DNA of 61,681 nucleotides from Arcobacteraceae bacterium. Lineage in GTDB: Bacteria; Campylobacterota; Campylobacteria; Campylobacterales; Arcobacteraceae. The position numbers and the translations under genes are program-made. Shown here one piece after another: positions 45,909 to 55,337 of this stretch; positions within the stretch are counted from its first letter, which is position 1; each line of letters opens with the position of its first letter. The notes under the pieces are model-generated. The model was not told the origin of the DNA. It searched no databases and was given only the letters and a program-made list of their open reading frames with translations. The stretch spans positions 1 to 61,681 of the forward strand of contig JAONGR010000006.1 in assembly GCA_028375605.1 (NCBI GenBank). Reading direction: 5' to 3'.

Positions 45909-46364
45909 TTATGAAATAGTTTCATTTTCTTTTATATTATTAATTACTCTTGAAAGCATATCTATTAACACCTCTATTTCATCTTCTTTAAAACCTTTAA
46001 ATGCAACACTATTTAAGACAAAAGAAACTTTTTGAAAAATAGGATAAAAATCATCAGATTTAGATGTTAATGATAAAATCTGCATTCTTGCATCTGAATC
46101 TGATTTTATTTTTTTAATATATCCTATATTTTCTAGCTTTTTAACTAAAACAGTAACTGTAGATTTATCTCTTTTTATTTTACTCGCTAAATCTCTCATA
46201 TTAAGTTTTTTATACTTATAAAGATTATATAATATTTCTCCATGAGATGAACAAATATCAGTATAACCTCTTTTTGTTAATTCGGTTATGATTAATTTAT
46301 TCGCTAAATCTCTTATAGTTGAAAACATTGCAATGGCATTATTATCTATAATTTTATTTTCCAT
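45909..46364 (-). CDS. MarR-family transcriptional regulator
   Basis: 151 residues with the MarR winged-helix core: GEILYNLYKYKKLNMRDLASKIKRDKSTVTVLVKKLENIGYIKK and the wing SDSDARMQILSLTSK. MarR proteins repress neighbouring genes and respond to small phenolic, thiol or oxidant ligands. It is divergent from the ABC importer and directly upstream of ovoA, so it could control either. The ATG has no ribosome binding site and lies 6 nt after a perfect promoter, so the mRNA is predicted to be leaderless. A 12-bp palindrome in the promoter spacer may be its own operator. Confidence 0.9.
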   Translation of the reverse strand: MENKIIDNNAIAMFSTIRDLANKLIITELTKRGYTDICSSHGEILYNLYKYKKLNMRDLASKIKRDKSTVTVLVKKLENIGYIKKIKSDSDARMQILSLTSKSDDFYPIFQKVSFVLNSVAFKGFKEDEIEVLIDMLSRVINNIKENETIS

Positions 46365-46370
46365 ATGGCA

Positions 46371-46399
46371 ATTATACTTTTATATAAAACTAATGTCAA
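46371..46399 (-). promoter_or_regulatory. Perfect consensus promoter of marR, leaderless, with palindrome
   Basis: Read on the minus strand: TTGACA (46399-46394), 17-nt spacer, TATAAT (46376-46371), then 6 nt to the marR ATG at 46364. The spacer contains the perfect palindrome TTTTATATAAAA (46378-46389), a possible autoregulatory operator. Confidence 0.7.
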
Positions 46400-46407
46400 G
46401 TAATATT

Positions 46408-46436
46408 TTGTAATTATAAAATTAAATTGCTACAAT
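46408..46436 (+). promoter_or_regulatory. Promoter of the NitT/TauT-type importer
   Basis: TTGTAA at 46408-46413, 17-nt spacer, TACAAT at 46431-46436, divergent from the marR promoter. The elements form loose TTGTA/TACAA inverted ends. The gene begins at 46491 behind AAGGAA. Confidence 0.45.
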
Positions 46437-46490
46437 CAGGCTACAAATAGATACTAAAATAAAATTATTACATTAGATTAAGGAAAAACC

Positions 46491-47459
46491 ATGAAATTCA
46501 TCGTCATTACATTATTTTTATTACTCACAATATCATCTGCAAGTACTCAACTAAGAGTAGGAGTACTTGCTTTTGGTACAGTCAACTGGGAATTAAATAT
46601 AATAAAGTTAAATAATCTCGCTTCAAAATACAATGTTGATATTGATATCAAAAAATTTCCTTCTAAAAATGCTGTCTCTGTTGCCTTAAATGCAGGTGCT
46701 GTTGATATGATTGTGAGTGATTTTGTTTGGGTATCAAGACAGCGTTCAAATGGATTTGATTATACTTTTTATCCGTACTCAAAAGCTACAGGTGGAGTTT
46801 ATGTTAACCCTCAGTCAAATATCATAAATCTAACTGATTTAGAAAATAAAAAACTTGGAATTGCAGGTGGACCAGTGAGTAAAACATGGTTAATTGCGAG
46901 AGCCTACAGTAAAAGTAAATATAATGTAGATTTAAAAACACATACTAAACCAGTGTTCGCAGCACCCCCTATCTTAAATCATAAGCTTTTAGATAATTCT
47001 GTAGATGCTACAATAAATTTTTGGCATTTCAATGCAAAACTTGAAGCAAAAGGGATGAAAAAACTTATAAGTATAGAAGAGATGCTTTTAGAACTTGGTA
47101 TAAAACATGATATTCCTTTAATTGGATGGGTTTTTAGTAAGAAATTTGCTAATTCAAACAAAGAACTTATCAATGGTTTTTTAAATGCTTCCTATGATGC
47201 AAAAAAGCTTCTTTCTACTGATGATTTACAATGGAATAAAATAAAAAAGCTAATGAAAGTTAAAGATGAAAGAACATTTGAATCCCTTAAAAATGGTTAT
47301 ATAAAAGGTATTCCAAAAGAATTTGGAAATAATGAAATTAATGCAGCTAAAAATATTTTTAAGATTCTAGCAAAAGAGGGTGGAGCCAAACTTGTTGGTA
47401 AAAATAAAAATTTTCAAGAGGGTACATTTTGGGAGTTTAAACCAAATATTACATGGTAA
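46491..47459 (+). CDS. NitT/TauT-type ABC importer, solute-binding protein
   Basis: 322 residues with a signal peptide (cleavage near SSA/STQ). LRVGVLAFGTVNWELNII and VSVALNAGAVDMIVSDFVWVSRQR follow the SsuA/NMT1 binding-protein pattern; LENKKLGIAGGPVSKTW is the second-domain entry. The family imports sulfonates, nitrate, thiamine precursors and similar molecules; the ligand here is unknown. It overlaps the permease start by 7 nt, giving a tight three-gene operon likely controlled by the divergent MarR. Confidence 0.85.
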   Translation: MKFIVITLFLLLTISSASTQLRVGVLAFGTVNWELNIIKLNNLASKYNVDIDIKKFPSKNAVSVALNAGAVDMIVSDFVWVSRQRSNGFDYTFYPYSKATGGVYVNPQSNIINLTDLENKKLGIAGGPVSKTWLIARAYSKSKYNVDLKTHTKPVFAAPPILNHKLLDNSVDATINFWHFNAKLEAKGMKKLISIEEMLLELGIKHDIPLIGWVFSKKFANSNKELINGFLNASYDAKKLLSTDDLQWNKIKKLMKVKDERTFESLKNGYIKGIPKEFGNNEINAAKNIFKILAKEGGAKLVGKNKNFQEGTFWEFKPNITW

Positions 47460-48196
47460 AAGACAATAAACTCTATACTTTAATTTTACTAATAGTTCTT
47501 TGGCAAATTATTGCTACTATATTAAAATTAAATACACTTCCTACACCTATTGAAGTTTTGATATCGATGTATGAGCATAGTTTTGATGGTGAGTTATTTT
47601 ATCATTTAGGTATTACACTTTATAGGGTATTTATAGCTTTTGTTATTGCTATGATTATTGGTGTATTTTTTGGTATATTAATGGGAAGATACAAAAGCAT
47701 AGATAAAAATTTAGATTTTTTATTGATTTTTGGATTAAATTTACCTGCTTTAGTAACGATTATTTTATGTTATATTTGGTTTGGTTTAAGTGATTTTTCT
47801 GCAATTTTAGCAGTTATCATAAATAAAGTACCTACGGTTATCGTAACGATAAGAGAAGGATGTAAAGCTGTAAATTATGAATTATTAGAGATATCAAAAG
47901 TTTATAGACTCTCTCGTTACGATACATTTACAAAAATATATTTACCTCAAATATACCCCTATATAATGGCAAGTGCTAGGTCTGGGCTATCCCTTATTTG
48001 GAAAATTGTTTTAGTTGTAGAGCTTTTAGGAAGAAGTGAAGGGATGGGATTTCAGCTTTCTATGTTTTTTCAATTTTTTGATATCACTTCTATTTTAGCA
48101 TACTCTTTTTCATTTATTATTGTAATCTTATTGATTGAAAATTTTCTTATTCAACCAATTGAGCGAAGAATGACACATTGGAGAAAAGATGCTTAA
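47453..48196 (+). CDS. NitT/TauT-type ABC importer, permease
   Basis: 247 residues with about six membrane segments. TLYRVFIAFVIAMIIGVFFGILMGRYKSID is the SsuC/TauC motif, and the EAA-type loop is near LEISKVYRLSRYDTFTKIYLPQIYPYIMASARSGL. It forms the membrane channel as a homodimer. It overlaps the binding-protein gene by 7 nt and the ATPase gene by 8 nt. Confidence 0.9.
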   Translation: MVKDNKLYTLILLIVLWQIIATILKLNTLPTPIEVLISMYEHSFDGELFYHLGITLYRVFIAFVIAMIIGVFFGILMGRYKSIDKNLDFLLIFGLNLPALVTIILCYIWFGLSDFSAILAVIINKVPTVIVTIREGCKAVNYELLEISKVYRLSRYDTFTKIYLPQIYPYIMASARSGLSLIWKIVLVVELLGRSEGMGFQLSMFFQFFDITSILAYSFSFIIVILLIENFLIQPIERRMTHWRKDA

Positions 48197-48896
48197 AATT
48201 GATATTAAAAAGAAGATATACAATCAAAATACCATACTAAAAAATGTAAATTTAGAGATAAAAGACGTTGAATTTGTTTCTATTATTGGTCCATCAGGAT
48301 GTGGGAAAACTACCATTTTAAGATTAGCATCTTTACTTGACACCTCTTTTGAAGGCTCAATATTTTATAACAAACAAAATCATATAGATAATTTGGGTTT
48401 TATTTTTCAAGACTCACGCTTACTTCCATGGTTAAGTGTAAAAGAAAATATCATGTTAGTTTCCAAAGATAAAAATGAAGAAAAAGTTGAAGAACTTTTA
48501 ATAGAAGTGGGACTTGGAGAATATATAAATGCATTTATAAAAGAGCTATCTGGTGGTATGAAAAGACGAGTATCAATAGTAAGAGCATTTATAAATAATC
48601 CTGAAGTACTACTTTTAGATGAACCTTTCATATCATTAGACTATCCAACTGCACAAAGTTTGAGACAATTGGTCTTAAAATTCTACAAAAAATACTCACC
48701 AATAGTTCTATTTGTTACACATGATTTAAATGAGGCTCTTTTGCTTTCAAATCGTATTATTTTCTTAGGATCATCACCAACATCAATTATTTATGAATAT
48801 CAAAATGATCCTATATTTGATGATGTAATTGCCAATACAAAAAAAGAAGAGATCCTAAAAGAATATCCCAATCTTTTAAGTGGTCGAATTAACTAA
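48189..48896 (+). CDS. NitT/TauT-type ABC importer, ATPase
   Basis: 235 residues. Walker A GPSGCGKT, Q-loop FQDSRLLPWL, signature LSGGMKRRVSIVRAF, Walker B LLLDEPFISLD and FVTHDLNEALLLS match SsuB/TauB ATPases. Completes the importer. Its 3' end overlaps the convergent AEC transporter gene by 8 nt, with no room for a terminator. Confidence 0.93.
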   Translation: MLKIDIKKKIYNQNTILKNVNLEIKDVEFVSIIGPSGCGKTTILRLASLLDTSFEGSIFYNKQNHIDNLGFIFQDSRLLPWLSVKENIMLVSKDKNEEKVEELLIEVGLGEYINAFIKELSGGMKRRVSIVRAFINNPEVLLLDEPFISLDYPTAQSLRQLVLKFYKKYSPIVLFVTHDLNEALLLSNRIIFLGSSPTSIIYEYQNDPIFDDVIANTKKEEILKEYPNLLSGRIN

Positions 48897-49806
48897 TATT
48901 TAATACCCACATCACAATAGATATTGTAAATATTGAGATAACTGTTTGTATAGAGATGATTGAAGAGATAAGTTTTAAGTCTCCACCTAATTCTCTAGCA
49001 AGTGCATATCCTGATGGTGCGGTAGGTATTGTTGCGAATAAAACTAATAGTATCAATGTATCATTTTTTAAACCGGCAAAGTTTCCAATTACATAAACAA
49101 GTAAAGGCAAAAGTAAAAGTTTTGCAAATACAGAAACAATCATCTCAATTTTTGTTTCTTTGATCCCTTTTAAATGAAGTCCAACACCTACAGATAAAAG
49201 ACCTAATGGTAAGGCAGCAGAGCTTAAAATAGAAAGAGAATTTTGAATAACAATTGGAAATGTAAAACCAAAGAAATTAAATAAACCACCAAAAAGACAT
49301 GCTAAAATAAGTGGATTTCTAAAGATAGATTTTAAAAAGGAATAAATAGTAACTTTATTTTTGGCAACATATAATGAAAAGGTAGAAATACATAAAATAT
49401 TTATAAAAGGAATAATAAATGTTATAAGTAACATAGCTAAGACAAAGGATTCATCACTTAAAAGAGCATCAATTAAGGCAATAAAGACATAGGTATTAAA
49501 TCTAATTGCACCTTGAAAAATTGATGTATATGAGTCATCTTTAAACTTAGCTTTTTTATTTATTAGCATTAAAAGTAACGATATTATTAATAAAGATATA
49601 ATTGCAACAAAAATAAAATCAAAACTTACTATATTTTTAATATCTGCAGTTGAAAGTTTATATAGAAGAAGTGCAGGAAATAATACAAAGTAATTGAATT
49701 TATCTAGATGTTTCCAAAAACTTTCGTCTGGGAATTTAATATGCTTAAAAAAATATCCTATTAAGATAAGAAAAAAGATAGGTAAAAGGGTATTAATAAT
49801 TAACAT
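48889..49806 (-). CDS. AEC-family (auxin efflux carrier type) transporter, copy 1
   Basis: 305 residues with about ten membrane segments in two five-helix repeats, the AEC fold. FFLILIGYFFKHIKFP at the start, and SALPLGLLSVGVGLHLK and PTAPSGYALARELGGD in the second half are family-typical. Bacterial members carry malonate, malate or other small organic acids; substrate unknown. No ribosome binding site was seen before its ATG. A second AEC gene lies at 56881, only distantly similar. Confidence 0.85.
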   Translation of the reverse strand: MLIINTLLPIFFLILIGYFFKHIKFPDESFWKHLDKFNYFVLFPALLLYKLSTADIKNIVSFDFIFVAIISLLIISLLLMLINKKAKFKDDSYTSIFQGAIRFNTYVFIALIDALLSDESFVLAMLLITFIIPFINILCISTFSLYVAKNKVTIYSFLKSIFRNPLILACLFGGLFNFFGFTFPIVIQNSLSILSSAALPLGLLSVGVGLHLKGIKETKIEMIVSVFAKLLLLPLLVYVIGNFAGLKNDTLILLVLFATIPTAPSGYALARELGGDLKLISSIISIQTVISIFTISIVMWVLNIS

Positions 49807-49981
49807 TTAATCAAACCATTAAATATAAGATTCATAAGTATTCCTTGTTAAAAAATATTAAGATAATAGCTTAATCCATCTAAATATAAATAATTTTTAA
49901 AATATAGCTTATATTAAAGACTTATTGAGTTTCATTAAGATATCATATTATAAATTATTAAATAAAAAAGAAGAGATTAAA

Positions 49982-50950
49982 ATGTTTGAAAAAAAAGGTT
50001 CAATATTAACAGTAAGAGAAGACATTAAAGTTTTCGATTGTACTATAAGAGACGGTGGTTTAGTAAACAATTTTCATTTTACAGATGAATTTGTAAAAGC
50101 ACACTACGATACATGTGTAGCAGCTGGTATTGACTATATGGAGATAGGAAAAAATAATTCACCTACATTACAAAGTCCAGATGATTTTGGTAAATGGAAT
50201 TTTTGTAAAGAAGAAGATATAAGAAGTATCGTTGGAGAAAATGATACAAACATGAAAATTGCTGTTATGTCTGATATTGGACGAACGGTAGCATCAGAAT
50301 TACTGCCAAAAAGTGAATCTGTTGTAGATATGGTAAGGATAGCTACTTATATCCATCAAATCCCAGCGGCAATTGAACTTATCAATGAAGCTCATGCAAA
50401 AGGTTATGAAACAACTGTAAATATCATGGCGATTTCAAAATCTTTTGATGACGAACTTGATGAAGTATTAGCAGCACTAAGTAAAACTCCTGTCGATGTT
50501 ATTTATATCGCTGATAGTTTTGGATCTTTTTATCCAGAACAAATAAATAAACTTACTGAAAAGTATTTAAAAGTTGCAGAATCTGTAGGTAAAAAAATAG
50601 GAATTCATGCACATAATAATATGCAATTAGCATATGCAAATACAATAGAAGCTATGACTTACGGAACTAGTTTTCTTGATGTTACTATTTCTGGGCTAGG
50701 AAGAGGGGCTGGAAACTGTCCTATGGAACTATTAATCGGTTTCTTAAAAAATCCAAAATTTAAAATGATGCCTATATTAAAATTTATCGAAGAATTTATT
50801 GTCCCATTGGAAAAAGAACTAGATTGGGGATACTCAATTCCTTATATGTTAACTGGTCAATTAAACGAACATCCAAGAACTGCTATGAAAGCAAGAGATG
50901 AAAATGACACAGAATATAGAGAACTATATAGAAACCTATTAAACGAATAA
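49982..50950 (+). CDS. HMGL-like aldolase-domain protein
   Basis: 322 residues. TIM-barrel of the HMG-CoA lyase / 4-hydroxy-2-oxovalerate aldolase family: FDCTIRDGGLVNNFHF carries the metal-binding Asp and catalytic Arg, YMEIGKN, IADSFGSFYP, and IHAHNNMQLAYANTIEA with the metal His pair, then GLGRGAGNCPMELL. It lacks the C-terminal DmpG domain needed for aldehyde dehydrogenase partnering, so it is probably a stand-alone lyase or aldolase of unknown substrate. The start at 49982 was chosen for AAGAAGAGA upstream; an in-frame extension to 49925 has no ribosome binding site. Confidence 0.82.
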   Translation: MFEKKGSILTVREDIKVFDCTIRDGGLVNNFHFTDEFVKAHYDTCVAAGIDYMEIGKNNSPTLQSPDDFGKWNFCKEEDIRSIVGENDTNMKIAVMSDIGRTVASELLPKSESVVDMVRIATYIHQIPAAIELINEAHAKGYETTVNIMAISKSFDDELDEVLAALSKTPVDVIYIADSFGSFYPEQINKLTEKYLKVAESVGKKIGIHAHNNMQLAYANTIEAMTYGTSFLDVTISGLGRGAGNCPMELLIGFLKNPKFKMMPILKFIEEFIVPLEKELDWGYSIPYMLTGQLNEHPRTAMKARDENDTEYRELYRNLLNE

Positions 50951-50975
50951 CAACTAACTAAATTTCTATTTTCAT

Positions 50976-51009
50976 AAAAAAGTTAGCCAATATTTCGGCT
51001 AGCTTTTTT
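50976..51009. terminator. Strong bidirectional Rho-independent terminator
   Basis: A 13-bp stem (50976-50988 with 50997-51009, one G-U pair) whose GC-rich top (AGCC/GGCT) is flanked by A6 and T7 runs. It lies between convergent genes and would work in both directions. Confidence 0.85.
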
Positions 51010-51013
51010 TATT

Positions 51014-51895
51014 TTACACATACTTCACGGGTACAAAATACTTCACTTTAAATATACCATTATCATTTAAAAAATGATTTTCTTCAAATATCGTATAAGA
51101 TGGATGTGTGGTAGTTTCAAAACCACTATATGGTAACCAATGATGATAAACCCATTGGATAAGTTTTAAGATGTCTCCAAACTCACCTTCTACCTCAAAT
51201 GCAGCACATAATAAACTATCTATATCAAAGTAGGGTAAATTTGTATTTGCTAAGTGCAAGTCCTCAGCTACAGCAATACATGCAACATAATAACAATCTT
51301 CTAGTGGTGTGATAATAGGATTGTCATGATATACAGCTATTTGTTCATATTCTTCGATCTCATTTGTATAGACCCATGCCATAAGCTTTTGCCATGTTTG
51401 TGCTGCTTTTTTATTATAACCTTTTTGTCTAATATAATATGCCTTTTTCTTTTTTGTTTTAACTATTTTGGGCTCTAAATAAGAAAAATCTGCTGTCGAT
51501 AATGAAGCAGCCTGAGAGCTACTCAAAATTTGATTTGAATACTCTTTATATCCGCCATTTCTCCACAATTTTGGAGTTTCTTCAAAACGAGCTTTAAAAG
51601 CCCTTATAAATGATGTTTGAGAACTGTATCCACACATATTTGCTATTTCAGTTATCGTTGAATATTTGTTTGTAATAAGAAGATTTGACGCTTTTTGTAA
51701 TCGTATCGATTTTATGGTTTCATAGATATTTGTTCCCATTTGCTCTTTAAATACACGATGAAAATGATACTTACTAATACCAAAATCTTTTGAGATTTCA
51801 TCTATGTTTATATCTGTATCTATATTATTAGTGATATAGTTCATCATATTGTTTGCTAATTTACTATGTGAAAGATTTGTCTCTTTTTTATGCAT
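51014..51895 (-). CDS. AraC-type regulator with GyrI-like ligand domain
   Basis: 293 residues. Two AraC helix-turn-helix motifs are at the N-terminus (IDEISKDFGISKYHFHRVFKEQMGTNI; ITEIANMCGYSSQTSFIRAFKARFEETP). The second half resembles the GyrI-like/SOUL-type effector domain (YYIRQKGYNKKAAQTWQKLMAW, a DCYYVACIAV strand, KYFVPV end). Such proteins (Rob, SoxS-like with GyrI) respond to small hydrophobic ligands. A TATAAT at 51916-51921 (minus) and GAGGAAT site precede it. It faces away from the aminotransferase gene and may regulate it. Confidence 0.88.
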   Translation of the reverse strand: MHKKETNLSHSKLANNMMNYITNNIDTDINIDEISKDFGISKYHFHRVFKEQMGTNIYETIKSIRLQKASNLLITNKYSTITEIANMCGYSSQTSFIRAFKARFEETPKLWRNGGYKEYSNQILSSSQAASLSTADFSYLEPKIVKTKKKKAYYIRQKGYNKKAAQTWQKLMAWVYTNEIEEYEQIAVYHDNPIITPLEDCYYVACIAVAEDLHLANTNLPYFDIDSLLCAAFEVEGEFGDILKLIQWVYHHWLPYSGFETTTHPSYTIFEENHFLNDNGIFKVKYFVPVKYV

Positions 51896-52028
51896 TTTTA
51901 TTCCTCTAATTTCTAATTATATCACAAAAAGAAAGTAAAATTAGCAAAAATAGATAACTATATAAACAATAAATGTGCAGAAAAAAATATATTTACAAGC
52001 TATTATAGTGTAAATAAAAGGAATATGT

Positions 52029-53141
52029 ATGAAACGCTCATTTATTAGAGAGATACTAGAACACACAAATAACAACACTATATCATTTGCAGGAGGACTA
52101 CCTGATCAAAGTCTTTTCCCTACAGCTGATCTACAACAATCTGCTAATAGAGTACTAAAACATAATGCAACCTTACAATATACAAAATCAACAGGAATAG
52201 ATAGTCTCAAAGAGAAAATAGCCCAGTTTTATTGTGAAGAAGGATTTCCTACAAAACCTGACAATATTATGATAACATCAGGTTCACAACAAGCTTTAGA
52301 CATTATCTCTAGATATAACAATAATAAAACTATCACTATAGAATCACCTTCATATTTAGGTGCTATAAATGTTTTTAACTTAAACAACATCAAACAAAAA
52401 AGTATCATTCTTGAAGATGATGGAATAAATTTAAAAGGATTTAAATCAAGCATCAAAGATACAAAGTTTTCATATTTGATTCCTGATTTTCAAAATCCAA
52501 CAGGTAAAACATACAGTAAAGAAAAAAGGGAACAAATAGCAACTATGATAAAAGAAAATGATGCTATTTTAATAGAAGATTCTCCATACTCTGAACTATA
52601 TTTTGATACTAGAAATACTATGATAAGTAGTACTATCCCAAATAATAGTTTTCATTTAGGAAGTTTCTCTAAAACTTTAGCACCAAGTCTAAGAATTGGA
52701 TGGATTCGAGCAAGCAAAGAACTATTAGAACCTCTTATTTCATATAAAGAAGCGATGGATTTACATACAAATGGATTATCTCAATATATAGTTGATGACT
52801 ATTTAAATGATATGGATAAATACAAAAGACATCTAGAAGTGATAAGAGAACAATACAAAATTAAAATGCTTATATTTAAAGAGCAGTTAGATCACTATTT
52901 ACCAACATTTGAATACTGTGAGCCAAAAGGTGGTATGTTTATATATGGAAAGTTACCAAATATTGATACTTCATCATTTATAAGAGAGTGCCTTAAACAT
53001 GAAGTTATATTTGTACCTGGTAGTGAATTTTATAGTGATGACTCTGTTAGCGATGAGATACGATTTAATTTTACGCATACATCTATACAAGATATAAAAA
53101 AAGGGTTAGCTAAAATTGCAAAGATACTTAAAACTTTTTAA
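52029..53141 (+). CDS. PLP-dependent aminotransferase (2-aminoadipate type)
   Basis: 370 residues, class I/II aminotransferase like the catalytic half of MocR regulators but without the DNA-binding part. ISFAGGLPDQSLFP, TSGSQQALDIISR, PDFQNPTGKTYSKEKR, ILIEDSPYSELYF and the PLP-lysine block GSFSKTLAPSLRIGWIRA are clear. Transfers amino groups to 2-oxo acids; substrate could be 2-aminoadipate, aromatic or branched amino acids. AAGGAATAT ribosome site. The methyltransferase gene follows after 88 nt. Confidence 0.9.
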   Translation: MKRSFIREILEHTNNNTISFAGGLPDQSLFPTADLQQSANRVLKHNATLQYTKSTGIDSLKEKIAQFYCEEGFPTKPDNIMITSGSQQALDIISRYNNNKTITIESPSYLGAINVFNLNNIKQKSIILEDDGINLKGFKSSIKDTKFSYLIPDFQNPTGKTYSKEKREQIATMIKENDAILIEDSPYSELYFDTRNTMISSTIPNNSFHLGSFSKTLAPSLRIGWIRASKELLEPLISYKEAMDLHTNGLSQYIVDDYLNDMDKYKRHLEVIREQYKIKMLIFKEQLDHYLPTFEYCEPKGGMFIYGKLPNIDTSSFIRECLKHEVIFVPGSEFYSDDSVSDEIRFNFTHTSIQDIKKGLAKIAKILKTF

Positions 53142-53229
53142 TAAGTAATAATATTTTATCTCAACTAATTTACATGAGATTTTTGTTATCATATTCTTTA
53201 TAAAGAAATAAAAAGAGAGATTATTAACC

Positions 53230-53847
53230 ATGAGTAAAAAAAAAGATTATTTTGCACATAAAGCACACGTCTATGAAAATAACGAAAAAAGAGTTACAAA
53301 TGTACAAAATATTGCAGATGGTATTTTAAAAGAGATCTCACATACAAAAGATATGCATATCTTAGACTTTGGTTCTGGAACTGGTCTTTTAACACAAGAG
53401 ATAGCTCCATACGTAAAAGCTATCACAGCTGTAGATATGTCAACATCTATGAATAAAGTCTTACGAGATAAAACAGATGGTTTTCCTTGTGAGTTAGAAG
53501 TTTTAGAACTAGACATAACAAAAGAAGAGTATACCCATAAACTACAAAATATAGATAGTATCATCTCATCTATGACTATTCATCACATACAAAACACAGA
53601 AGATTTACTACAAAAATTTTATGATTTATTAAATGAAAATGGAACTATAGGACTAGCTGATTTAGAAACAGAAGATGGTAGTTTTCATAAAGAAGATACG
53701 GGAGTATTTCATTTTGGATTTGATAAAGAAGAATTTTTAAACATAGCTAAAAAAGTAGGATTTAAAGATTTGAAAATAGAAACTATATCGGTATCTAGTA
53801 AACCGTATGGAGAGTATCCTATATTTTTGTTGACTGGTAGAAAATAG
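53230..53847 (+). CDS. Class I SAM-dependent methyltransferase
   Basis: 205 residues. SAM-binding motif I is ILDFGSGTGLLTQEIA, followed by ITAVDMSTSMNKVL (motif II Asp) and IDSIISSMTIHHIQNTEDLLQKFYDLLNENGTIGLADLE (motifs IV and VI). This is the UbiE/type 11 family; the acceptor substrate cannot be told. It is preceded by GAGAGA and lies in the same direction as the aminotransferase. Confidence 0.85.
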   Translation: MSKKKDYFAHKAHVYENNEKRVTNVQNIADGILKEISHTKDMHILDFGSGTGLLTQEIAPYVKAITAVDMSTSMNKVLRDKTDGFPCELEVLELDITKEEYTHKLQNIDSIISSMTIHHIQNTEDLLQKFYDLLNENGTIGLADLETEDGSFHKEDTGVFHFGFDKEEFLNIAKKVGFKDLKIETISVSSKPYGEYPIFLLTGRK

Positions 53848-53854
53848 GAAATAC

Positions 53855-53876
53855 ATTTATCTTAAAAAAGATAAAT
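53855..53876 (+). terminator. Hairpin after the methyltransferase gene
   Basis: A 9-bp perfect stem (ATTTATCTT with its complement) and 4-nt A loop, 8 nt after the stop. No T run follows, so its strength is doubtful. Confidence 0.35.
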
Positions 53877-53981
53877 TCAATGGTAAGCGACTTATTCTCA
53901 GTTTAAAATAAATTAACACTTAATACTTTGTTAGATAAAATTACATGTTTATAAAAAATTAAAAGAATAGGAAATTATAGA

Positions 53982-55109
53982 ATGACACCAGAACAAATAT
54001 ATTTTCTTACTTTAGGATTATTAAATCTTGTAGTAGCCTTAGCTGGATCTCGTATAAAAGATTTAGATGATAAACCTGCTTCGATTCATTTTTTAACCTT
54101 TGGGTTCCTTGCATTTTCAATTAGTTGGTTTTTATATGCATTTGAAATTGGAATGTTTTTTAAAATAATTTCTGCAATTTTATCTTTGATATTTATTTGG
54201 GGAATTGTTTTGTTTAGTTTTAATCGTTGTGAAAAGAAAGTACCTTGGTTTTTTATAATCACCGGCTTTATTGTACACTCTTTAATTCAAGGTTATTTAA
54301 CTTATAACAATAATTTCACTGCTGTTTTACACTTAAGTGCAGTGATTATACCTTCCCTTTTTTTAATTATTATTTATCTTTTTTCCAAAGTGAAAAAAGA
54401 AATAAACTCCTCAGACATTACACTTATATATGTATTTTTAATTATGAGTGTTGTTCTAATCTCACGTTCAATCGCCCTTGAAATATCTGCTGATTTTTTT
54501 GCTATTACGAAGATTACTTCACAAGCAATATGGCCTGCTTTTAGTGTTGCGGTTGGAGTTTTTTCATTTTTGAGTTTTACAGAAGAAGCTCAAGGAAAAC
54601 TAAAAATAGAATCGATAACAGATCCCTTAACCGGTATCTTGAATCGTCGTGGTTTTATAGATGCACTAAAAGAGAAAACAGAAGAAGCATGGATATCTAA
54701 TCATCAAGTTACATTAGTTATGTTTGATTTAGATCATTTTAAAAATGTCAATGATACGTATGGACATGATTCAGGAGATTTAGTATTGAAAAAATGTGCT
54801 CAGCAAATAAAATTAAAACTTCGAGATGGTGACTTATTTGGTCGTTATGGGGGAGAAGAATTTGTTATTTTATTATTTGGTGTTGACATTATAAAAGCAC
54901 AAAGTATCGCAGAGAGAATGAGAGTTGGTATTGAAGAGATGAATTGTAGTTCTACAAAAGATGAAATAAAAATTACTGCTAGTTTTGGATTGACCGAGAT
55001 AATAGAATCCGATGAATTTGAGAAAGCTTTTATTAAAGCAGATAATGCAATGTATGATGCTAAAAATAATGGTAGAAATAGGACTGAAGTAAGTAAAGAA
55101 GTGAAGTGA
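53982..55109 (+). CDS. Membrane-bound diguanylate cyclase
   Basis: 375 residues. About seven membrane segments occupy residues 5-200, a MASE-like sensory module with no named match. The GGDEF domain follows: SITDPLTGILNRRG entry, VMFDLDHFKNVNDTYGHDSGD, and active motif GGEEF. The I-site RDGD lies five residues before GGEEF, so product inhibition is expected, unlike the PAS-GGDEF protein at 6030. It makes cyclic-di-GMP at the membrane in response to an unknown signal. Stands alone. Confidence 0.9.
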   Translation: MTPEQIYFLTLGLLNLVVALAGSRIKDLDDKPASIHFLTFGFLAFSISWFLYAFEIGMFFKIISAILSLIFIWGIVLFSFNRCEKKVPWFFIITGFIVHSLIQGYLTYNNNFTAVLHLSAVIIPSLFLIIIYLFSKVKKEINSSDITLIYVFLIMSVVLISRSIALEISADFFAITKITSQAIWPAFSVAVGVFSFLSFTEEAQGKLKIESITDPLTGILNRRGFIDALKEKTEEAWISNHQVTLVMFDLDHFKNVNDTYGHDSGDLVLKKCAQQIKLKLRDGDLFGRYGGEEFVILLFGVDIIKAQSIAERMRVGIEEMNCSSTKDEIKITASFGLTEIIESDEFEKAFIKADNAMYDAKNNGRNRTEVSKEVK

Positions 55110-55256
55110 TTTTAAATTCTGTGGACAGTATACTAAATAATTAAATATATAAAACTAAAAAGAAGATAAGATTTAAAGATCAAACTATCAAGTCATTTCG
55201 TCCACTTATCCTTCATTTTAGCCGTTATAATAAATCTATAAAATACTAAAACATGC

Positions 55257-55262
55257 TATAAT
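55257..55262 (+). promoter_or_regulatory. Extended -10 for the second ABC-F gene
   Basis: TGCTATAAT, an extended -10 (TGN-TATAAT), ends 75 nt before the ATG. The leader is about 70 nt, longer than others here. I saw no attenuator ORF or clear hairpin in it. Confidence 0.45.
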
Positions 55263-55337
55263 CCCATAATATGTATTTAGCTTCACAAAAGTAGTTTGTT
55301 TGGTATTAAGACATTTTAATACTCAAGGACTAAATCT

